Source: an uncultured Bacteroidia bacterium
Lineage (GTDB): Bacteria; Bacteroidota; Bacteroidia; Bacteroidales; CAJPTX01
Reading direction: 5' to 3'
Assembly (NCBI GenBank): GCA_947252645.1
Contig: CAMXWF010000006.1
Coordinates: 62,001 to 126,000 of the forward strand
DNA: 64,000 nt
Shown: positions 1 to 9,800 of the stretch, in pieces
How positions within the stretch are numbered: the stretch's first letter is position 1
Layout: every line of letters starts with the position of its first letter
Position numbers and translations under genes: made by a program
The notes under the pieces: generated by a model
Told to the model about the DNA's origin: nothing
Seen by the model: the letters and a program-made list of their open reading frames with translations, nothing else
Database searches by the model: none

Positions 1-118
1 GGGGGAGTACCTCTTCACGCTCCAACATGGCATGCGGCAAGACCCGCTAGAGGGGATCAAGCAGCTCAGCCTAGAGCTCTACAGGGGGCAGACGTCGAAG
101 GAGCATGGGGAAGAATAA
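1..118 (+). CDS. C-terminal end of an unrecognised protein (cut by window edge)
   Basis: An open frame runs in from the left edge (codons beginning at base 2) and stops at TAA 116-118, giving about 38 residues that start GEYLFTLQHGMRQDPLEGIK and end TSKEHGEE. It overlaps the first 14 bases of trmB, which suggests translational coupling in one operon. The fragment has no recognisable motif and is too short to assign to a family. It could be an artefact, but the reading is protein-like and the overlap arrangement is typical of real gene ends. Confidence 0.45.
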   Translation, partial: GEYLFTLQHGMRQDPLEGIKQLSLELYRGQTSKEHGEE

Positions 119-854
119 GCTCACCCGCTTTGCCGAGAACGCCACGTTTGCGCACCTTTTCCAGCCTACGCTAGAGGAGCTGCGGGCAAATGCCTTCGCG
201 CTGCGCGGCCACTGGCGTGAACATTTCCGCATGCCTGGTGCCATGCTGACGCTGGAGCTAGGTTGCGGTCGGGGCGAATACACGGTGGCCTTGGCCCATC
301 GCGATAGTCAGGGGCTCTTCGTGGGCATGGACATCAAGGGCGCCCGGCTGTGGCGGGGGGCCAAGATGTCGCTGGAAGCGCAAATGCCCAACGTGGGCTT
401 CGTGCGCGGGCGTATCGAGACTATCACGCGGCTTTTCGCCCCGGGGGAGGTGGACGCGATCTGGCTCACCTTTCCCGACCCCCGCCCCAAGGACCACGAT
501 GCCAAACGCCGCCTGACGCACCCCCGTTTCCTCTTCCTCTACCAGCAGCTGCTGGCACCGGGGGGGCAGGTGCACCTGAAAACCGATTCTAGGCCGCTCT
601 ACGACTACACCCTGGCGCTACTCCAGTCGCTTGGGGTCCCAGTATTGACGGCATTCGACGACATCGATCCCCACCTAGACGACTACCCGCTGCTGGCCAT
701 TCCCACGCGCTACGAAGCACTTTTCCGCGCTCAAGGGCACAAAATTACCTACCTAGCCTGGCAGCTTCCCACAAGCATTGCGCTGGAGAACGAGGAGACA
801 AGGAAGATACTAGGTATCTTGCAAGATCCCACGGGGCAAAGCGTGCAGGAGTAG
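105..854 (+). CDS. trmB: tRNA (guanine-N7)-methyltransferase TrmB
   Basis: Makes m7G46 in the variable loop of tRNAs using S-adenosylmethionine; cytoplasmic. The 249-residue protein carries the SAM-binding ELGCGRG motif at residues 51-57 and the TrmB signature FPDPRPK at 123-129 followed by the expected RRL-x-HPRFL stretch. The start is supported by AAGGAG one base before ATG; the N-terminus (MGKNKLTRFAEN) matches the Bacteroidota form of the family. It overlaps the preceding gene end by 14 bases and is followed after 19 bases by a mannosyltransferase gene, so the first four genes look like a loose operon. Nothing is odd in length or motifs. Confidence 0.95.
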   Translation: MGKNKLTRFAENATFAHLFQPTLEELRANAFALRGHWREHFRMPGAMLTLELGCGRGEYTVALAHRDSQGLFVGMDIKGARLWRGAKMSLEAQMPNVGFVRGRIETITRLFAPGEVDAIWLTFPDPRPKDHDAKRRLTHPRFLFLYQQLLAPGGQVHLKTDSRPLYDYTLALLQSLGVPVLTAFDDIDPHLDDYPLLAIPTRYEALFRAQGHKITYLAWQLPTSIALENEETRKILGILQDPTGQSVQE

Positions 855-873
855 GGATGAAGGAAGGGAAGAT

Positions 874-1608
874 ATGGGTAAACTCTTAGTCATTATCCCC
901 ACCTACAATGAGATAGAGAACATTGCGCCGATGGTGGCCGCGGTGCTCGGTCAACCCCTTGGGGCGGAGCTCCTGGTGGTAGACGATAACTCGCCCGATG
1001 GCACGGGGACTTGCGTAGAGCAGCTCAAGGCACAATACGGGGGACGACTCCACTTGCTGTCGCGCGAGGGCAAGCAGGGGCTCGGTACAGCCTATCTGGC
1101 CGGCTTCCGCTGGGGGCTAGAGCACGGGTTCGACACCCTGTGCGAGATGGATGCCGACTTTTCGCACGATCCAAAAGACCTGGCCCTTCTAGTAGAGGCC
1201 TGCGAGCAGGGGGCGGACGTGGCCATAGGCTCGCGCTATAAGGATGGATTCCGGGTGAAGGACTGGCCGCTGCTGCGCATCTTGATTTCGTACTGCGCAT
1301 CGATCTACGTGCGCATGATTACTCGGATGCCCATCTGCGACACCACGGCGGGCTTCGTGTGCTACAGGGCCCCCGTGCTGCAAGCCCTACTGGCCCTACC
1401 GATAGAGATGAAGGGCTACGGCTTCCAAATTGAGATAAAATACCTGGCCTTTCGCTTGGGCTACAAACTGGTAGAGGTGCCGATACTCTTTACGGATCGG
1501 CAGAAGGGCAATTCGAAGATGAGCGGCGGCATTTTCTCCGAGGCATTCCTAGGCGTAATTAAGCTGCGGTGGCGCGCCAGGAAGATCAAGAGGATCAATC
1601 GCCAATAG
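874..1608 (+). CDS. polyprenol monophosphomannose synthase (GT2)
   Basis: Family-2 glycosyltransferase that transfers mannose from GDP-mannose to a polyprenyl phosphate, making the lipid-linked mannose donor used on the periplasmic side. The 244 residues open with LVIIPTYNEIENI, then carry the VVDDNSPDGTG and EMDADFSHDP (DxD-type) motifs and GSRYKDG, all hallmarks of the dolichol-phosphate-mannose synthase subgroup. No C-terminal GtrA-like membrane domain is present, so it is the short soluble or peripheral form. The neighbour pyrC follows directly, an arrangement I recall from other Bacteroidales. The polyprenyl acceptor is inferred from the family, not seen. Confidence 0.88.
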   Translation: MGKLLVIIPTYNEIENIAPMVAAVLGQPLGAELLVVDDNSPDGTGTCVEQLKAQYGGRLHLLSREGKQGLGTAYLAGFRWGLEHGFDTLCEMDADFSHDPKDLALLVEACEQGADVAIGSRYKDGFRVKDWPLLRILISYCASIYVRMITRMPICDTTAGFVCYRAPVLQALLALPIEMKGYGFQIEIKYLAFRLGYKLVEVPILFTDRQKGNSKMSGGIFSEAFLGVIKLRWRARKIKRINRQ

Positions 1609-1620
1609 GTGCTAGAGCCC

Positions 1621-2973
1621 ATGGAGCAGTTGCTATATAATGCGCAGGTGGTAACCCCAGAGCGGGTCTTTACGGGCGGTGTGACCATCGAGGCCACGGG
1701 AAAGATTGGCCGCGTGTTCGAGGGGCTTCCGCAGGGGGAGCTACGCGAAGGACTAGGCGCACGCAAGATGCATGACTTGCAGGGGCGCTACCTGCTGCCG
1801 GGCATGGTGGATACGCATGTGCATTTCCGAGAGCCTGGGCTAACATCGAAGGCCGACATGGCTAGCGAGTCGCGCGCGGCGGTGGCCGGGGGCGTGACGA
1901 GCTTTGTCGATATGCCCAACACTCTCCCACCGACCCTGACCATGGAAGCCCTGGAGGAGAAGCTGGCCCTCGCGCGGGGACGGAGTTACGCCAACTACGG
2001 TTTTTACCTAGGGGCCAGCGAGGAGAACCTTGACCTGCTGCCAAAGGCCAACCCACAGAAGGTAGCCGGGGTCAAGCTCTTCATGGGAACCAGCACGGGG
2101 CGCCTGGCGGTGACCGATGCGCGAAGCCTACATCGCATCTTTTCCAGCGTGGAGCTGCCCCTGCTGGTGCACTGCGAGGACGATGCGATCATCCAGGCGA
2201 ACCTGGCGACTGCAAGGGCGCAATGGGGGGAGACCATTCCCTTTGAGGCCCACGCCACCATCCGGTCGGCCCAGGCGTGCCTGAGCAGCACCAAGAAAGC
2301 CCTAGAGCTGGCCATGAGCTACCGAACAAGGCTGCACGTGCTCCACCTCTCCACGGCGGAAGAGGCCCTACTCTTTACCCGCATGGCCGCAGCGGGGCAA
2401 AACAACATCAGCGGGGAACTCTGCCCACACTACCTCTGGTACTCTGCGCAAGACTACGCACGCTTGGGGGGGGGCATCAAGTGTAACCCGGCCATTAAGG
2501 ATTCACGACACCGGGAGGCCCTGCGCCAGGCCGCAAGGGGAAAGGCTTTCTTCACTGTAGGCACCGACCACGCGCCGCACCAATGGTGCGAAAAGCAGCA
2601 GGATTACCTACACTGTCCCTCGGGCATCCCGACCATTCAATACGGCCTACTCGTTCTCCTCGAGCTCTGCTACCAAGGACAGCTCACCCTGCCGCGGGTT
2701 GCAGCCCTCTACGCATCCAACCCAGCTAAGCTCCTCAGCGTGGCCAATCGGGGCAGTATTGCGCCGGGCTACTGGGCTGACCTGGTGATAGTGTCGCGAC
2801 ACAACGAAGCCCTCCCTGCGCAGCCAGTGCTAAGCAAGTGCGGATGGAGCCCCCTGGCCTCGGAGCACTACCACCACACCATCGAGGCGACGCTGGTGAA
2901 CGGACAGCTAGCCTACTGCGCCAATCAGGTGGTGGGGCAGCCGCAGGGGCAGCCGCTCAGCTACGCCCGTTAG
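1621..2973 (+). CDS. pyrC: dihydroorotase
   Basis: Cyclises carbamoyl-aspartate to dihydroorotate, the third step of de novo pyrimidine synthesis. The 450-residue protein has the metal-binding DTHVHFREPG motif (about residues 61-70), a VKLFMG segment whose Lys is the probable carbamylated ligand, the LHVLHLSTAEE segment and the GTDHAPH motif. This is the class I dihydroorotase / allantoinase-like architecture. The ATG at 1621 is preferred to an in-frame GTG at 1609 that abuts the previous stop codon. A run of nine G (2466-2474) lies inside the gene and encodes part of LGGGIK. The 3' end overlaps the convergent ricT gene by four bases. Confidence 0.94.
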   Translation: MEQLLYNAQVVTPERVFTGGVTIEATGKIGRVFEGLPQGELREGLGARKMHDLQGRYLLPGMVDTHVHFREPGLTSKADMASESRAAVAGGVTSFVDMPNTLPPTLTMEALEEKLALARGRSYANYGFYLGASEENLDLLPKANPQKVAGVKLFMGTSTGRLAVTDARSLHRIFSSVELPLLVHCEDDAIIQANLATARAQWGETIPFEAHATIRSAQACLSSTKKALELAMSYRTRLHVLHLSTAEEALLFTRMAAAGQNNISGELCPHYLWYSAQDYARLGGGIKCNPAIKDSRHREALRQAARGKAFFTVGTDHAPHQWCEKQQDYLHCPSGIPTIQYGLLVLLELCYQGQLTLPRVAALYASNPAKLLSVANRGSIAPGYWADLVIVSRHNEALPAQPVLSKCGWSPLASEHYHHTIEATLVNGQLAYCANQVVGQPQGQPLSYAR

Positions 2974-4157
2974 GCCTTCCCCTGCTCGCTGCTAGGCTTG
3001 GCCTTTTGCTGCTGCAGGCGGCCTTTGTGCTGATTGCGCCGCCTATTCCGGTTCTGGTTCTGGCGTTTGGGACGGTCGAAGCGGGTGATGTTTTCCTCAA
3101 CGATGACGTTGTCGAAGCTGGAGACCTCGGGCGCGGCCTCAGGTTCGGGGAGGCGTAGGTCTTCGAGCGGGGCGCCTTTCTTGCCCTCGGCGTTGAGGGC
3201 CATCACGCGGCGCACCTCAGCCACGGAGAGCATGACCAAGTTACTCGTAGACTTGGGCTCAGGGGCAAACCACATGATCTGGCGGAAGAGATCGTTCTTT
3301 ACGTAGTAGAGCTGCATGTCCTCCAGCTGCAGGGGAGCCTTGACCGTGGGCATATGGCGTCGGGCATCGAGGTAGGCCTCCAGCTCGAAGTTGAGGCAGC
3401 ATTTGAGCTTGCCGCATTGCCCGGCGAGCTTCTGGATGTTGCCGTAGAGTTCCTGGGCCTTGATGGTGGCGGTGGTGACGGAGCGGATCTCCATTTTCCA
3501 CCGGGAGCAGCACAGGCACTGTCCGCAGGGCCCCATACCGCCCAGAAGCACCGCGCCCTGCCGAGGGCCTATCTGGCGCATCTCAATGCGCACGTGCAGC
3601 TCTGCGGCCAGGGAGCGCACGAGTCCACGAAAGTCTACCCGAGACTCGGCGTTGAAGTAGAAGGTGGCCTTTTTGCCATCGCCCTGGAACTCCACGTCGA
3701 GGATTTTGATGGGCAGCTCCATGCGCTCCGCAAGGCCACGGGCAAGGAACATGGTGGAGGCCTCTTGGGAAATGCACTCAATCCATTTTTCCACGTCGTT
3801 GGCATTGGCGTGGCGGTAGACCTCCATGGGGGGGGCGGGCCTGTCGGCCTGGGTGCGCACGTACTCGCGCCAAGCGAGCCAGCCCGTCAGGGCCACTGCG
3901 CCCACATCGCGCCCAGAGGGCACGGCCACCGTCACGAGGTCATCGGTCTGGAGGGGCAGACGCTGCGCATTCACAAAGTAATCGTAGCGCTTGTTCTTGA
4001 ATTGCACTAGCACCACCGGCAAGGCATTGCTCGGCAACTGATGCATGCGCCCCCAGTCGTAAAGACGCAAGCTGTGCTGCGCGGCGCTATCGAGCGTATA
4101 TACCTCTTGGTTGTCGCGGCGTGCAATCCGACCGCGGGAACACTCCCTATAGTCCAT
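2970..4157 (-). CDS. ricT: RicT/PSP1-family iron-sulfur regulatory protein
   Basis: Homologue of RicT (YaaT/PSP1), which in Bacillus works with RicA and RicF as an Fe-S complex affecting RNA processing by RNase Y; its role in Bacteroidota is not settled. The 395-residue product has the diagnostic cysteine block at about residues 205-255: GPCGQCLCC followed by GQCGKLKCCLNFELEAY. The C-terminus is a basic low-complexity tail (RPKRQNQNRNRRRNQHKG), typical of the Bacteroidota version and likely RNA-binding. I chose ATG 4157 because longer versions read through hydrophobic, promoter-like sequence. The gene gldH, usually next to ricT in this phylum, is absent here. A TACCTTTG box upstream (4202-4209) fits the start. 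Confidence 0.88.
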   Translation of the reverse strand: MDYRECSRGRIARRDNQEVYTLDSAAQHSLRLYDWGRMHQLPSNALPVVLVQFKNKRYDYFVNAQRLPLQTDDLVTVAVPSGRDVGAVALTGWLAWREYVRTQADRPAPPMEVYRHANANDVEKWIECISQEASTMFLARGLAERMELPIKILDVEFQGDGKKATFYFNAESRVDFRGLVRSLAAELHVRIEMRQIGPRQGAVLLGGMGPCGQCLCCSRWKMEIRSVTTATIKAQELYGNIQKLAGQCGKLKCCLNFELEAYLDARRHMPTVKAPLQLEDMQLYYVKNDLFRQIMWFAPEPKSTSNLVMLSVAEVRRVMALNAEGKKGAPLEDLRLPEPEAAPEVSSFDNVIVEENITRFDRPKRQNQNRNRRRNQHKGRLQQQKAKPSSEQGKA

Positions 4158-4201
4158 ACCCCTTCCCTCGCGGATGGCCATTGACCACCGCCATCCTCCC
4201 A

Positions 4202-4209
4202 CAAAGGTA
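4202..4209 (-). promoter_or_regulatory. -7 box TACCTTTG for ricT
   Basis: On the minus strand the sequence reads TACCTTTG, matching the Bacteroidota -7 consensus TAnnTTTG, 44 bases before the ricT ATG. No clear TTTG is seen at the -33 spacing. Confidence 0.55.
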
Positions 4210-4251
4210 AACAAAAAGACCATCAGCACAGCCCATACTGGCAGAAAAGGC

Positions 4252-4259
4252 TATATTTG
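4252..4259 (+). promoter_or_regulatory. -7 box TATATTTG for the DUF4254 gene
   Basis: TATATTTG fits TAnnTTTG and lies 24 bases before the ATG of the DUF4254 gene. It forms a divergent promoter pair with the ricT box. The -33 element is not evident. Confidence 0.5.
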
Positions 4260-4283
4260 CCAAGGAAGTAAGCACACAGGGCC

Positions 4284-4892
4284 ATGAGCTTTAGTACGCA
4301 CTGCAATCGACTGTTTTGGGATGTGGTGATAGACTACCACGTGAGCGACAACGTTGACACCCCCATCGAAAACCCCTACCCGCAGGGGACAATGGATCAC
4401 GACCTCTACCAGAAGGCGTGGGGCGACGCGGTGCAGTGGCACCTAGAAGACCTGATAAGAGACCCAAAGATAGCCCCAGAGGAGGCCTTGGCCCTCAAGC
4501 GGCGCATCGACCAGGCCAACCAGACCCGCACGGAGATGGTGGAGGCCCTCGACAGCTACTTCTACACGAAGTTCCACCAGGTGGAGGCCAGTCCCAACGC
4601 CACGCTCAACACGGAGAGCCCAGCCTGGGCACTGGATCGACTGGCCATACTCACCCTCAAGATATACCACATGCAGGTAGAGGCCGTACGGCTGGATGCC
4701 TCGGCTGAGCATAGGGCCCAGTGCCAAAGGAAGCTCAACGTGCTGCTCGAGCAGCGGGTCGACCTCTCCACGGCCATCGACCAGCTCCTCGAGGCCTACG
4801 CCGCAGGCACCAAGCGTATGAAGATGTACAAGCAGATGAAAATGTACAACGATCCTACCCTCAATCCCGTGCTCTACCGAGAGCAGCGGTAG
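4284..4892 (+). CDS. DUF4254 domain protein
   Basis: A 202-residue protein matching the Bacteroidota DUF4254 family by its conserved N-terminal pattern: DYHVSDNVDTPIENPYPQGT, then YQKAWGDAVQWHLEDLIRDP and KRRIDQANQTRTEMVE. It is mostly alpha-helical with no signal peptide or membrane segment, so it is probably cytoplasmic. Function is unknown. It is followed after 21 bases by a family-9 glycosyltransferase; this pairing recurs in Bacteroidales and suggests a part in lipopolysaccharide core or surface-glycan assembly, but that is inference. The C-terminal tail repeats the motif KMYKQMKMY. Confidence 0.85.
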   Translation: MSFSTHCNRLFWDVVIDYHVSDNVDTPIENPYPQGTMDHDLYQKAWGDAVQWHLEDLIRDPKIAPEEALALKRRIDQANQTRTEMVEALDSYFYTKFHQVEASPNATLNTESPAWALDRLAILTLKIYHMQVEAVRLDASAEHRAQCQRKLNVLLEQRVDLSTAIDQLLEAYAAGTKRMKMYKQMKMYNDPTLNPVLYREQR

Positions 4893-4913
4893 GGTCTCGC
4901 TAGGACATTCCCC

Positions 4914-5984
4914 ATGCCTACGCATCGCGCAGATGCCCCCAAGCCTCCACGTCGCGTGCTGGTGTTACGCCTGTCTGCGCTGGGCGATGTGGTGATGATG
5001 CTGCCCCTGCTGCGCCAGGCCGCAGAGAGCTACCCAGAGGTGGAGTGGGTGGTGGTTTCCCAGGCGCACGTGGCCACGCTCTTCAGCGCGCTGGAGCGTG
5101 TGCGCTTCATCCCGGCCTACACCCATGGCGCCCATAAAGGCCTCCGTGGCCTATGGCAGCTGGCCAAAACCATCCATGCAGCAGGCCCCTACGAGGGGGT
5201 GGCCGACATGCACTCCGTGTTGCGGGCGTGGATCATTTGCCTCTTCCTACGTCTACTAGCACTACCCCACCACCTACAACTGGCGCATATCGACAAAGGG
5301 CGGCGCGGCAAGCGCGCGCTCTGCCGTGCGCACCATAAGCTCCTTCAGCCGCAGACTCACTCCATGATCCGCTATAGCAATGTGTTGGCGCAATTGGGAT
5401 TCCTCGTCAACGTGCCCAAATGCTCCCATCTGATACCTCAACACCATGACCTGCCCCACATCCTAGAGCTGCTTGCGCCGTGCCGCGACTGGGTAGGCAT
5501 AGCGCCCTTCGCTAAGCACGCAGGGAAGATGTATCCGCTGGCGTATAGCCTAGCGGTGGCCCAGCAGCTCTACGCGCGGGGCTACGGGCTTTGCCTCTTC
5601 GGGGCGGGCAACGAGGAGTCCCGCGTGCTGGAGGCATGGCATGAAAGCATGCCGCGAAGTATCAACGTGGCCGCGCTCCACAAAGGCCTTGACTGGGAAG
5701 TGGCCCTGATGCAGCAGCTGGAGGTGATGTTCACCATGGACTCAGCCAACCTGCATCTGGCCTCCTGGGCAGGCATCCCCGTGGTCTCCTTCTGGGGGGC
5801 TACGCACCCCTACGCGGGCTTCTACGGATGGGGACAAGCCCCGCAGCACTCCCTAGGGCGGCAAGACCTCGACTGTCGCCCCTGCTCTGTCTACGGTAAT
5901 AGGCCCTGTAGACGGGGCGACTATGCCTGTAAGCAGATGCCCCCGGCACGCATTGTGGAGGTCATGCTCTCGGCCATAAAATAG
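4914..5984 (+). CDS. glycosyltransferase family 9 (heptosyltransferase-like)
   Basis: ADP-heptose:LPS heptosyltransferase family member, 356 residues. It begins with RVLVLRLSALGDVVMMLPLL, the GT9 N-terminal signature, and has a C-terminal donor-site region (FTMDSANLHLASWAGIPVVSFWGATHP) with the conserved D-S-x-x-x-H-x-A pattern. A cysteine-rich tail (DCRPCSVYGNRPCRRGDYAC) is a known feature of the Bacteroidota subgroup. It probably adds a heptose or other sugar to the LPS inner core at the cytoplasmic membrane face. The substrate cannot be told from sequence. It lies in a likely operon with DUF4254 upstream and queF 27 bases downstream. Confidence 0.87.
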   Translation: MPTHRADAPKPPRRVLVLRLSALGDVVMMLPLLRQAAESYPEVEWVVVSQAHVATLFSALERVRFIPAYTHGAHKGLRGLWQLAKTIHAAGPYEGVADMHSVLRAWIICLFLRLLALPHHLQLAHIDKGRRGKRALCRAHHKLLQPQTHSMIRYSNVLAQLGFLVNVPKCSHLIPQHHDLPHILELLAPCRDWVGIAPFAKHAGKMYPLAYSLAVAQQLYARGYGLCLFGAGNEESRVLEAWHESMPRSINVAALHKGLDWEVALMQQLEVMFTMDSANLHLASWAGIPVVSFWGATHPYAGFYGWGQAPQHSLGRQDLDCRPCSVYGNRPCRRGDYACKQMPPARIVEVMLSAIK

Positions 5985-6011
5985 TAACTTGGCCCCCAAT
6001 AGGCGTTTAGC

Positions 6012-6875
6012 ATGAGCATCAACGACACCACGCCCCCCGCGCCTGAGAGGCCCGAGGCTCGCCACTTAGGCCATCGCTCTCCACTGCCCGACCGCTACGA
6101 CCCCACCTTGCTGGTTCGCGTGGAACGCCAACTGGCCAGAAAAGCCAACCGAGTGGACACCTCCAGCTCTCCCTTCGAGGGCTTCGACGTTTGGCACGCC
6201 TACGAGGTAGCCTGCATGCAGCAAGCCGGACTGCCCATCGAGGGGATTCTCAAGGTGATCTACCCTGCCAGCAGCCCCTACATCGTGGAGAGCAAGTCGC
6301 TCAAACTCTACCTCCACTCCCTCAACAACGTCGCCATGGGCTTTACCCGCCCCGCGTGCATTGCACAGCTCGTCAGCACCGTGCAGCAAGACCTACGCCT
6401 GCTGCTCAAAACCGATGTGCGGTGCCAATTCTTCGACCACTACACCGCACCATGCGACTTTGAGGGGTGGCAACCCTACGAAACCGCTACCCCCACAAGC
6501 GCAGCCCAAGAGAATGCACTCGACCACGAGCTACACTTCCACACTCGCCTGCTGCGCAGTCGTTGTCGCGTGACTGGGCAACCAGATTGGGGCAATCTCT
6601 ACGTACACATGCAGGGCGAAAAGCTCCCGCACCCCCAAGAGCTACTCCAGCAGGTCGTTGCGCTACGCAATGGCTTCCACTTCCACGAAGAGATCTGCGA
6701 ACTGCTCTACAGCGCGCTCTACCAGAAATACCTCCCTGCGCTTCTAACCGTATGCACCCTCTACACGCGGCGCGGGGGGATCGACATCAACCCCTGCCGA
6801 ACAAACAACCTCAACGACCTTCCCCAGGGCCTCACAGACCTCAACGCACTGACGCATCCCTCGTGGCGACAGTAA
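6012..6875 (+). CDS. queF: NADPH-dependent 7-cyano-7-deazaguanine reductase, long form
   Basis: Reduces preQ0 to preQ1 in queuosine biosynthesis. The 287-residue protein has the QueF substrate motif ESKSLKLY at 93-100, the catalytic Cys185 in SRCRVTGQPDWG with Asp192, the FHFHEE segment at 222-227 and the C-terminal YTRRGGIDINPCRTN. The length (about 280) and motif order, with ESKS in the N-terminal half and the catalytic Cys in the C-terminal half, are those of the bimodular E. coli-type QueF rather than the about 150-residue YkvM type. The gene's last 13 bases overlap the proposed GTG start of the next gene. No other queuosine gene is in the window. Confidence 0.93.
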   Translation: MSINDTTPPAPERPEARHLGHRSPLPDRYDPTLLVRVERQLARKANRVDTSSSPFEGFDVWHAYEVACMQQAGLPIEGILKVIYPASSPYIVESKSLKLYLHSLNNVAMGFTRPACIAQLVSTVQQDLRLLLKTDVRCQFFDHYTAPCDFEGWQPYETATPTSAAQENALDHELHFHTRLLRSRCRVTGQPDWGNLYVHMQGEKLPHPQELLQQVVALRNGFHFHEEICELLYSALYQKYLPALLTVCTLYTRRGGIDINPCRTNNLNDLPQGLTDLNALTHPSWRQ

Positions 6876-9800
6876 ACGCCACGGGGACCAAGGCCTCTCT
6901 CTGCCCGCAACCCTTGCCCTGCGGGCGCATCCTGCGGGCGCATAGCTGGTTATGGTGGCTGCGCGCCCTCCTGCCCACAGCCCTCCTCCTGCTGCCTAGG
7001 CAGCTGCCCGGCCAAAGCATCAGCAATGCCCTAGCCACCGATACCATCGCCTATAGCTTTTCAGCGGCCGCACTGCTCGGCGGGCAGAATGCCGACAGTG
7101 CCCTGATCCCTTTCCAGCCGTTCACCAAACACCCTGCCCCGGCGGCTGTTCCGCCCCCCTTTACCATCCACGGCATGGCCGAGCGCAATATTGGTACGGG
7201 CGGCAACTCTCAAAATCCGCGCGGGGGCATGACCGACTTGACCATCGAGGGCCCGCTCTACCACGGCATCCGCACCACCATCCGCATCGCCGACCAAGCT
7301 CTGCCCTTCCAGCCTCAAGGCACAAGCCAAGAGCTGCGGCTCCTCAATGAACTCTACATCCACATCTACGACTCCTCCTGGCGCCTAGAGGCCGGCGATA
7401 TCCGCATCCAAGCACAGCAAAACCACTTCCTCCTATTCACCCAACAAGCACGTGGACTCCTAGGCCGCGTGGCCCTGCGCACAAAGCACCATGGGCGTAT
7501 CCGCCTACATGCCGCCTTCGGCCTCCCCAAGGGGCAAGTGATGAGGGTGTCGCTCGCCCCTATCGAAGGCGTGCAGGGCCCCTACGAACTCCAAGGCCAT
7601 AGAGCCTTCACGCGGGTAGTGGTGCTGGCCAACTCCGAGCGGGTCTACCTCGATGACCAACTCCTGCAAAGAGGACTTGACCACGACTACACCATAGACT
7701 ATAACCTCGGCACCATTACCTTCACGGCTCGCTGCCCCATTAGCTCCCGCAGTCGCATCGCAGTTGAGTATGAAACGAGCCAATCGCCCTACCAGCAGCT
7801 CGGCGGCCAGCTAGCACTCCAAGGCCAATGGCGCAACGGATGGTCCATGGCGCTGGGGGGCGTGGTAACCATGGAAACAAAGACGAACTCTCCGCGCGCA
7901 CCGGGTAGCACACCACAAGCCCTTTTCCCCGAAACGCTCCTAGGAATTTCGTCTGGGGAAATGGCGGAGAATAGGACCTCCTACCAGCTACGCGACACCA
8001 CCGTGGACGGACAGCGCTACCAGATCTACGTTCCTACGACCGCAGGAACACCGTCGTCGCAGGGACTAGCGGTCCCATTCAGCTACGTGGGGCCAAACCA
8101 GGGCAATTACATCTCCACGCAGGGCAACAACAACCAGCAGCTCTTCCTATGGGTAGCCCCCAAGATGGGTACGCCCCAGGGCAGCTATATGCCCTCCACG
8201 GAAAAGCAACAAGCCCCACGCAGCCACCTACTGCTTGAGGCCACGCTAGGCAAAGCATGGCGCGACAGCGCTACGGGAGTGGCCTTCACCGGCGCATACT
8301 CCCTACAAGGAAGCAAGACCCGCCAGGCTGGGGGTGGCTACCTGCAGGGCGGCGCACTCCTGCTCAGGCATCACGCCCTCCTCATGCAACGCCCCAACTC
8401 GAAGCTCTCGCTACAAGCGCAAGCACAATGGGTACACAGGGCGTTTAGGGCCTTCCTCCCCTTCGTCCCTACCCCCATGGCGCACCAGTGGGGGCTACAC
8501 GATAGTCTCTTGGCGCATGATTTCGCTGATGCCTCCATCTCCATACTGCAGCGCACGCCCCAAGGACACTGGCGCATAGCGACACAGGGACTCGCACGTC
8601 CCGCGCTCCTAGGGGGGGCAGCTAGCCTAGAGCAACAGCACCGACTCGGCCGCTGGTCGCTCGACAACGTCATAAAAACCTCACTAGTACGCCTCCAAAC
8701 CACAAGATACCATCAGGGCTCAGTCGCTAGCAACGTGGCCCACCACTGGCACTACGCAACCCTAGGCAGCTGCACCAAGGCCGAATGGAAACAGCAGCTC
8801 ACCCCCGGCAACAAAGACCTCCCCCAAGACTTCGCCACGCTCACGGGGGGGCTATATACCTGTCTACACGACTCCACGCGCTACTCCACGCGCCTCGATG
8901 TGCTCTATGAGCAGCGGTGGGACACGCTCCACAACAAGCTCACCCCCAGCAGCTCTGCGCTCCTAACCAAGCTGGAGGGTCGCATAGGACTTCCAGGGGC
9001 CGGGACTCTAAGTGCCACCTTGGGCTACAAGCACTTCCTCTCGGTAGCTGACGCATGGCGCAGCCTAGGGCGCAACCACTTCTTGGGCAACCTCTCGCTC
9101 CAGCTCCCCCTATGGGAGCATCGCGTAGGCCTCGCGCTCCTGACGCAGCTACGGGGGGAGACCGTCCAACGGTGGCAGCTGCACTACATCCCAGTCCCAG
9201 TGGGCCAAGGCCAGTATGCTTGGCTAGACCTCAACCGCGACGGCGTAGCCCAGCTCAACGAATTCGCCCCCGCGCAGCACCGCGACCAAGCCTGCTATTC
9301 CCTACAGTACGTGCCAAGCACCAACAAAACCATGGCCACTGCCGGCGAAAGCCACCTCACGCTTCAGATATCGCCCCGCGCACGGCAACAACCCATCGAC
9401 TCCTCCACCGATTGGTGGCTGCGCTGGGACATCCACCTAGCACTCTCCGCCAGCACAAAAAGAACCGACAACCAATGGTACCTCGCGCCTCTCCCATGGC
9501 TACCTCAAGACACAAGCTGCTGCCCAGAAGGCGCCTCTACGCTCCAGGCCCAACTCCTGCTCAACCACCACGCCAAGCCCATAGGCCTCACCTACGCCTA
9601 CGTACGCACAAAAAGCCATCAGCTGCTTGCGCAAGGCCTACAGGCTTTTGGACGGAGTGCCCATTCCATCGCCCTCGAAACGCCAGTAATCCACGGCTGG
9701 TGCTCGCTGCTAAGCCTCCTCTTAGCCCATGAGCAGCGACTGCAACCCTACCACAGCAGCCAAATGGTGCGGGTCAAGCGCCTAGAACTCTCTGCCTCCA

